Below are positions 22,932 through 26,513 of a DNA stretch of 26,513 bases, piece after piece. Where the stretch lies: the NCBI GenBank assembly GCA_039026555.1, contig JBCCMB010000023.1, forward strand, positions 1 through 26,513. The letters run 5' to 3'. Under the pieces are notes generated by a model that was given only the letters and a program-made list of their open reading frames with translations, had not been told where the DNA came from and made no database searches. The position numbers and the translations under genes were made by a program. Each line of letters begins with the position of its first letter. The stretch's first letter is position 1. The DNA comes from JBCCMB01 sp039026555 (GTDB taxonomy: Bacteria; Pseudomonadota; Alphaproteobacteria; Caulobacterales; Hyphomonadaceae).

Positions 22932-22952
22932 AGGGATCAAATCCAGATCCCT
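22932..22952 (-). promoter_or_regulatory. Perfect inverted repeat immediately upstream of the desaturase
   Basis: AGGGATC (22932-22938) and GATCCCT (22946-22952) are perfect 7-bp arms with a 7-base spacer. It ends 16 bases before the start codon at 22915, next to the GGAGG ribosome site. It could be an operator or an mRNA hairpin that limits ribosome access. Confidence 0.5.
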
Positions 22953-22980
22953 TAGCGATCAGCCCAATATACCGACGATT

Positions 22981-23000
22981 GAAAAGGCCCAACAGGGCGC
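22981..23000 (-). terminator. Weak terminator-like hairpin after hisE
   Basis: On the minus strand GCCC-TGTT-GGGC is followed by CTTTTC, 21 bases or so past the hisE stop. The stem has only four strong pairs, so it is a tentative terminator for the his operon. Confidence 0.25.
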
Positions 23001-23021
23001 CCCTAAGGTGAAGCGACGGGC

Positions 23022-23372
23022 CTATTCAGCGCGAGAGGCCTTCTCCACCAGGCCGGAAACGCCTTCGCGCGCCGCGAGTTTCTCAGCCACCGCATCAAGC
23101 CCCACACCCTTGGCGCGCAGCGCTACGAATAGGTGGTAGAGGAGATCGGCCGCCTCTGACGCCGTCTCGTCCGCGCCTTCGGCGGCCACCGCGAGCGCAG
23201 CCTCCACCCCCTCCTCCCCCAGCTTTTTGGCGCAGTGCACAGGGCCTCTGGCGAGCAGTTTGGCGGTGTAGGATTGAGACGGGTCTCCACTCGCGCGATC
23301 GTCAATCGTTGCGGCCAATCGGCCCAGCGCCGCGGCGAGCGCGTCAGTGTCTCCTAAAGACGTGTCGGACAT
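23022..23372 (-). CDS. hisE: Phosphoribosyl-ATP pyrophosphatase
   Basis: Converts phosphoribosyl-ATP to phosphoribosyl-AMP, the second step of histidine synthesis. A 116-residue all-alpha MazG-like protein with the expected SYTAKLLARG, the metal-binding KKLGEEGVEAALA and the ETASEAADLLYHLFVAL helix with the E-x3-D pattern. HisI is not fused to it and is not in the window. It starts 11 bases after hisF and is the last gene of the his operon here. Confidence 0.95.
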   Translation of the reverse strand: MSDTSLGDTDALAAALGRLAATIDDRASGDPSQSYTAKLLARGPVHCAKKLGEEGVEAALAVAAEGADETASEAADLLYHLFVALRAKGVGLDAVAEKLAAREGVSGLVEKASRAE

Positions 23373-23383
23373 GTTTGCGCCCT

Positions 23384-24142
23384 TTAGCTAAATCGAACCG
23401 GCGCGCCCGCATCGGCGAGCGCTTGTTTGGCTTCGGCGATCGTTGCGTCGCCGAAATGAAAGATGGAGGCGGCCAAAACAGCGCTGGCCCCCGCCTCGGT
23501 CACCGCCGGCGCCAAATCCTCAACCCGCCCCGCCCCGCCGGACGCGATCACCGGCACGGAAACCGCTTCCGACACCGCTCTTGTCAGCGCGATATCATAG
23601 CCGTCCTTCGTGCCGTCGCGATCCATGGAGGTGAGTAAGATCTCGCCCGCGCCCAAATCCGCCGCTTGCTTAGCGAAGTCGACCGCGTTCTTACCCGCCG
23701 GCTTGCGGCCGCCATGGGTGTAAACGCCCCAATGACCGCCCTCCCGGCGCGCATCAATCGCAACCACGACGCACTGACGCCCAACCTTCCGGGCGCAGGC
23801 AGCGATCACATCGGGCTCTAATACGGCAGCCGTATTGATCGCGACTTTGTCGGCGCCGGCTTTCAGCATGCGCACCATATCCTCCGGCGCGCGCACGCCG
23901 CCGCCGACCGTGACCGGCATGAAGCACTGATCCGCCGTCCGCTCGATCACGTCGATCATGGCGTCGCGCCCTTCATGCGAGGCGGTGATGTCCAAAAAGC
24001 AAAGCTCGTCCGCGCCTTGTTCGTCATAGGCTTTGGCAAGCGCGACGGGATCGCCAGCGTCGCGCAAATCGACGAAATTGACGCCCTTCACGGTGCGCCC
24101 ATCCTTAACGTCCAAGCACGGAATGATGCGGGTTTTCAGCAC
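23384..24142 (-). CDS. hisF: Imidazole glycerol phosphate synthase, cyclase subunit
   Basis: A 252-residue TIM barrel that, using ammonia from HisH, makes imidazole glycerol phosphate and AICAR. Seen: the N-terminal RIIPCLDVKDGRTVKGVNF with the catalytic aspartate of CLDV, GADELCFLDITAS, the phosphate loop GGGVRAPEDM, the second catalytic aspartate in VVAIDARR, and SGGAGRVEDL near the end. Length and motifs are normal. A GNAT gene lies between it and hisA, with only 10 bases before hisF, so it is translated from the same message. Confidence 0.97.
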   Translation of the reverse strand: MLKTRIIPCLDVKDGRTVKGVNFVDLRDAGDPVALAKAYDEQGADELCFLDITASHEGRDAMIDVIERTADQCFMPVTVGGGVRAPEDMVRMLKAGADKVAINTAAVLEPDVIAACARKVGRQCVVVAIDARREGGHWGVYTHGGRKPAGKNAVDFAKQAADLGAGEILLTSMDRDGTKDGYDIALTRAVSEAVSVPVIASGGAGRVEDLAPAVTEAGASAVLAASIFHFGDATIAEAKQALADAGAPVRFS

Positions 24143-24152
24143 GTGTCTCGCC

Positions 24153-24608
24153 TCAAGTCTTCGGAGGGCGTTGGTATTTCATGAAATCGGTCGCCACGCC
24201 AATGCGATCATACAAACGACGCGCCGTCTCATTTGATGTTTGCGTGGTCCAGTAGACTTGCGGACACCCCCAATCGTCAGCCTGCGCGTAAACCGCCTCG
24301 ATCAGCTTGCGCCCGACGCCCTCCCCTCGCACCTCCGGATCGGCGAACAAATCTTGGAGGTAAACCACGTTCTCCAAACGCCAGGCGTGGCGATGCTGGA
24401 AGAAATGGACAAGGCCAACGAGCGCGCCGTCGAGCTCGGCCACAAGACAGCGCGGATCGTAAGGATCGTCGCTGAAGAAGCGACCAAACGTCGACGGATA
24501 GACCGCCGCGTCCACCGAGCTGTCGTAAAACTCCAAATACCCGGTCCGAAGCCGCCGCCACTCGACGTCGTCCGCCCGCTCGACACCGCGAATGATGAGA
24601 TTGCTCAT
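24153..24608 (-). CDS. GNAT-family N-acetyltransferase inside the his operon
   Basis: A 151-residue Gcn5-related acetyltransferase. The fold reads well: LIIRGVERADDVEWRRL for the first strand and helix, CLVAELDGALVGLVHFF, then LQDLFADPEVRGEGVGRKLIEAV, where R-G-x-G-V-G is the acetyl-CoA pyrophosphate loop, and QTSNETARRLYDRIGV as the final helix. Many relatives acetylate small amines or the alpha-amine of a peptide; the substrate is unknown. Its ATG overlaps the hisA stop as ATGA, and hisF follows 10 bases later, so it is a true member of the transcription unit. Whether it acts on a histidine-pathway compound cannot be told. Confidence 0.88.
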   Translation of the reverse strand: MSNLIIRGVERADDVEWRRLRTGYLEFYDSSVDAAVYPSTFGRFFSDDPYDPRCLVAELDGALVGLVHFFQHRHAWRLENVVYLQDLFADPEVRGEGVGRKLIEAVYAQADDWGCPQVYWTTQTSNETARRLYDRIGVATDFMKYQRPPKT

Positions 24609-25327
24609 CCCGCGGCCGCCAAAGCCTGATCGGGCGCAATATCGCCGTCATAGAGCGCCCGGCCGAGAATGGCCCCGGCGATGGGCGATCCGGCGCGAGC
24701 CTTCAGTGCATAGATATCTTCCACGCCCTTCACCCCGCCCGACGCGACAATCGGGATCGATACGGCGTCGGCCAGCGCGCCTGTCAGATCGACATTGACG
24801 CCCGTTTTCAGTCCGTCGCGACCGATATCGGTGACGATGATCGCCGCGACGCCGCAGCCTTCAAAGGCCTTGGCGAGCTCCACCGCCGTCATATCCGTGG
24901 TTTCCGCCCAGCCCTGAACGGCGACGCGCCCTTCTTTGGCGTCGACACCAACCGCGATGCGGCCCTCATGCGCCTTAGCCGCCGCTCTCACGAAATCGGG
25001 GTCGCGCACCGCCGCTGTGCCCAGGATGACCCGCGAGACGCCTGCTTCCAGCCAGCGCTCGACCCCCGCCATATCGCGCACGCCGCCGCCCAGTTGAACC
25101 GGCGCGCCCGTCGCGGACAAAATCGCCTCAACCGCCGCCGCATTGGCCGATCGACCCTCAAACGCGCCATTCAGGTCAACGACGTGAAGCTGATCAAAGC
25201 CCATCTCGGAAAACCGCCGCGCCTGATCGGCCGGATCGTCATTAAACCGCGTCGCCTGATCCATCTCCCCTCGGATCAACCGCACGCACGCCCCGTCTTT
25301 CAGGTCGATGGCTGGATAGAGTTTCAT
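24605..25327 (-). CDS. hisA: ProFAR isomerase (1-(5-phosphoribosyl)-5-[(5-phosphoribosylamino)methylideneamino]imidazole-4-carboxamide isomerase)
   Basis: A 240-residue TIM barrel performing the Amadori rearrangement of ProFAR to PRFAR, the substrate of HisF-HisH. Seen: LYPAIDLKDGACVRLIRG with the catalytic aspartate, QLHVVDLNGAFEG, the QLGGGVRDM phosphate loop, GVDAKEGRVAVQGW with the second aspartate, TDIGRDGLKTGVN and VASGGVKGVEDI. It starts six bases after hisH and overlaps the GNAT gene by four bases. Motifs such as NGAFEG and the DxK spacing separate it from hisF. Confidence 0.97.
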   Translation of the reverse strand: MKLYPAIDLKDGACVRLIRGEMDQATRFNDDPADQARRFSEMGFDQLHVVDLNGAFEGRSANAAAVEAILSATGAPVQLGGGVRDMAGVERWLEAGVSRVILGTAAVRDPDFVRAAAKAHEGRIAVGVDAKEGRVAVQGWAETTDMTAVELAKAFEGCGVAAIIVTDIGRDGLKTGVNVDLTGALADAVSIPIVASGGVKGVEDIYALKARAGSPIAGAILGRALYDGDIAPDQALAAAG

Positions 25328-25333
25328 GACGAT

Positions 25334-25975
25334 CTAAACCTTCCAATCCAGGAAATTGGCCAGCAGGCGCAAACCCGCTTGCTGGCTCTTTTCCGGGTGG
25401 AATTGCGTCCCAAAAATATTGTCGCGCCCCACCGCGGCGACGAACTCGCCGCCATAATCGCTGGTCGCCGCAATATCGGCGCTGTCTTTCGGCGTGATTG
25501 CGTAAGAGTGCACGAAATAGACGTGCGGCGCCTCGCCTAGGCCGTCGAACAAGGCATGGTCGCTGAGGCTGAGCGTATTCCAGCCCATATGCGGCACGGG
25601 AAGGGTCGCATCATCCGGCTTGATCGCATCCACCACGCCCGGGATCCAATCCAAGCCCGGCGTTTCACCGTCTTCCAGACCCAAACTGGCGAGCAATTGC
25701 ATGCCGACGCAGATACCCAAAAATCCCGCGCCCTTGGCTTGAACGGCCTCGCCTAGCGCCTCAACGACCCCGTCGCGCGCGCGCAATCCGTCAGCGCAAT
25801 CGGCGAAATGGCCGACACCCGGCAGCACGATTTTGCGAGCGTTTACAATGAAGTCGGGATCGGCCGTGACGCGAATATCGCGTCGCCGGTTGGCGATTTG
25901 CGCCGCCCGCTCCAACGCCCGGGAGGCCGATCGGATATTCCCCGACCCGTAATCAATAAGCGCCACAGTCTGCAT
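25334..25975 (-). CDS. hisH: Imidazole glycerol phosphate synthase, glutaminase subunit
   Basis: A 213-residue class I glutamine amidotransferase that supplies ammonia to HisF. The triad is complete: C89 in GICVGMQLL, H193 and E195 in GTQFHPEKS; the start VALIDYGSGNIRS and the oxyanion region PGVGHF are typical. It is the first gene of the his segment that can be read as one unit, because the gene on its 5' side runs the other way. The 85-base gap before it (25976-26060) must hold its own promoter if that unit is separate from hisB; none was clear. Confidence 0.97.
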   Translation of the reverse strand: MQTVALIDYGSGNIRSASRALERAAQIANRRRDIRVTADPDFIVNARKIVLPGVGHFADCADGLRARDGVVEALGEAVQAKGAGFLGICVGMQLLASLGLEDGETPGLDWIPGVVDAIKPDDATLPVPHMGWNTLSLSDHALFDGLGEAPHVYFVHSYAITPKDSADIAATSDYGGEFVAAVGRDNIFGTQFHPEKSQQAGLRLLANFLDWKV

Positions 25976-26060
25976 CCGCCGAGCCTATAGCGGGGAAGCG
26001 CGGGGTTGGCGAGAGGGCGTCGAGCCATCAAATTGCCGTCGAGCTTTATGAGGTCTGGAA

Positions 26061-26432
26061 ATGCCGCTCACAGCAATTGGCGGAATTCGATCCCGCGGCG
26101 GTTTGAAGTTGGCGGAATTTCAGGTCCGAGCGTTTTTATCGCTTCGCCAAGCGCGCAAAGCCGACGGCAATTTGCACGCAGCCGTCGCCATACGCCACGG
26201 CCTTCATTTTTCACTGTCCGTCTGGGACACGCCGGCGGCGATGAAGCGTTACGCGGCCTCGGGCGCGCATCTCAAGACGATGACACGCGCGCCGGCCATC
26301 ACGACCGAGTCGGAATTCCACCATTTTATCTGCGAGAGAATTCCCACATGGGACGATGCGCTACGAGAATGGCTGACAAACAGCGCGCTTGGCGCAAAGA
26401 CCGTGAACGCTGAAAAAATCGATCTTCGCTAA
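26061..26432 (+). CDS. Conserved small protein, possibly a dimeric alpha/beta-barrel monooxygenase-like fold
   Basis: A 123-residue protein. Segments such as AEFQVRAFLSLRQARKADGNLHAAVAIRHGLHFSLSVWDTPAAMKRYAASGAH follow a pattern I associate with small dimeric ferredoxin-like (ABM/DUF3291-type) proteins of alphaproteobacteria: strand, helix with the RQAR run, strand ending in VWD, and helix AAMKRYAASGAH. No catalytic residue can be named. GAGG seven bases before the ATG supports this start. It stands between hisB and hisH on the opposite strand, and its TAA overlaps the hisB stop in four bases. Function unknown; fold assignment is tentative. Confidence 0.7.
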   Translation: MPLTAIGGIRSRGGLKLAEFQVRAFLSLRQARKADGNLHAAVAIRHGLHFSLSVWDTPAAMKRYAASGAHLKTMTRAPAITTESEFHHFICERIPTWDDALREWLTNSALGAKTVNAEKIDLR

Positions 26433-26513
26433 AGCGCGCCCTTGGTGGACGCCATGCCTAGCCGATCATCCGGAGCAACGGCGACGCGAAGCGCTCGGGC
26501 CATCGCCTTGAAA
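26429..26513 (-). CDS. hisB: Imidazoleglycerol-phosphate dehydratase, C-terminal end (rest outside window)
   Basis: Only the last 27 residues are inside the window, too short to stand out as an open frame. Read on the minus strand they give FKAMARALR, then a valine/alanine-proline-aspartate stretch, and the terminal STKGAL before TAG. This is the usual C-terminus of HisB, where the FKA-x-ARALR helix and PSTKG-like tail are conserved. HisB dehydrates imidazole glycerol phosphate, the product of HisF-HisH. Its position upstream of hisH on the same strand matches the alphaproteobacterial his order. It is convergent with the small plus-strand gene by four bases. Confidence 0.88.
   Translation of the reverse strand, partial: FKAMARALRVAVAPDDRLGMASTKGAL

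Noticed and set aside
1..26513. CRISPR arrays, tRNA or rRNA genes, transposases and phage integrases
   Set aside because: None was seen: no regularly spaced repeats, no cloverleaf with a conserved T-loop, and no transposase or integrase motifs in any frame.

Overview
The window looks like a chromosome segment of a GC-rich alphaproteobacterium, most likely from the Caulobacterales/Maricaulales (Hyphomonadaceae-like) lineage. This rests on the ubiB-coaBC-dut neighbourhood, a UrcA-family secreted protein, an hrcA-grpE pair next to rph, a fabA-fabB pair, hisB/H/A/F/E with small extra genes, and a SocA/Panacea-type gene. The lineage is inferred from gene content; there is no rRNA in the window. 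No tRNA, rRNA, CRISPR array or transposase gene was seen.

Layout. 1-3274: end of ubiB, a small secreted UrcA protein with a clear terminator, and coaBC. 3275-5877: an AT-richer insert between coaBC and dut, holding two overlapping minus-strand genes (an alpha/beta hydrolase interrupted by membrane helices, and a two-helix membrane protein) and bracketed by related palindromic elements. 5878-13165: housekeeping and envelope genes: dut, a cyclophilin, a DUF3592 protein, a Pif1/RecD-like helicase, a MoeB/ThiF-type adenylyltransferase, an alpha/beta hydrolase, a lipoprotein, a 2-hydroxyacid dehydrogenase and an SH3-like secreted protein. 13285-16594: fabA-fabB, a 499-bp stretch without a gene that carries a long hairpin, and an adenosine-kinase-like PfkB protein. 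16591-17609: a DsbA-fold isomerase divergent from an HxlR regulator. 17655-18519: an AT-rich two-gene unit, a Panacea-domain antitoxin overlapping a 100-residue unknown protein that is probably the toxin. 18536-21155: grpE and hrcA on the minus strand, divergent from rph. 21184-22915: a membrane protein, a cysteine-patterned lipoprotein and a fatty acid desaturase. 22981-26513: minus-strand histidine genes hisH-hisA-GNAT-hisF-hisE, preceded by the last codons of hisB, with one plus-strand gene lodged between hisB and hisH.

How they work together. FabA and FabB make unsaturated fatty acids, and the desaturase may modify acyl chains or another lipid. HrcA and GrpE belong to heat-shock control and DnaK cycling. 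HisE, HisA, HisH, HisF and HisB catalyse consecutive or nearby steps of histidine synthesis. The best candidates for undescribed biology are the Panacea toxin-antitoxin pair, with its promoter palindrome, and the membrane-hydrolase pair in the coaBC-dut insert. Smaller oddities are a lipoprotein with twin CX3C motifs, paired motifs in a divergent promoter region, and three convergent gene pairs that share their stop codons.
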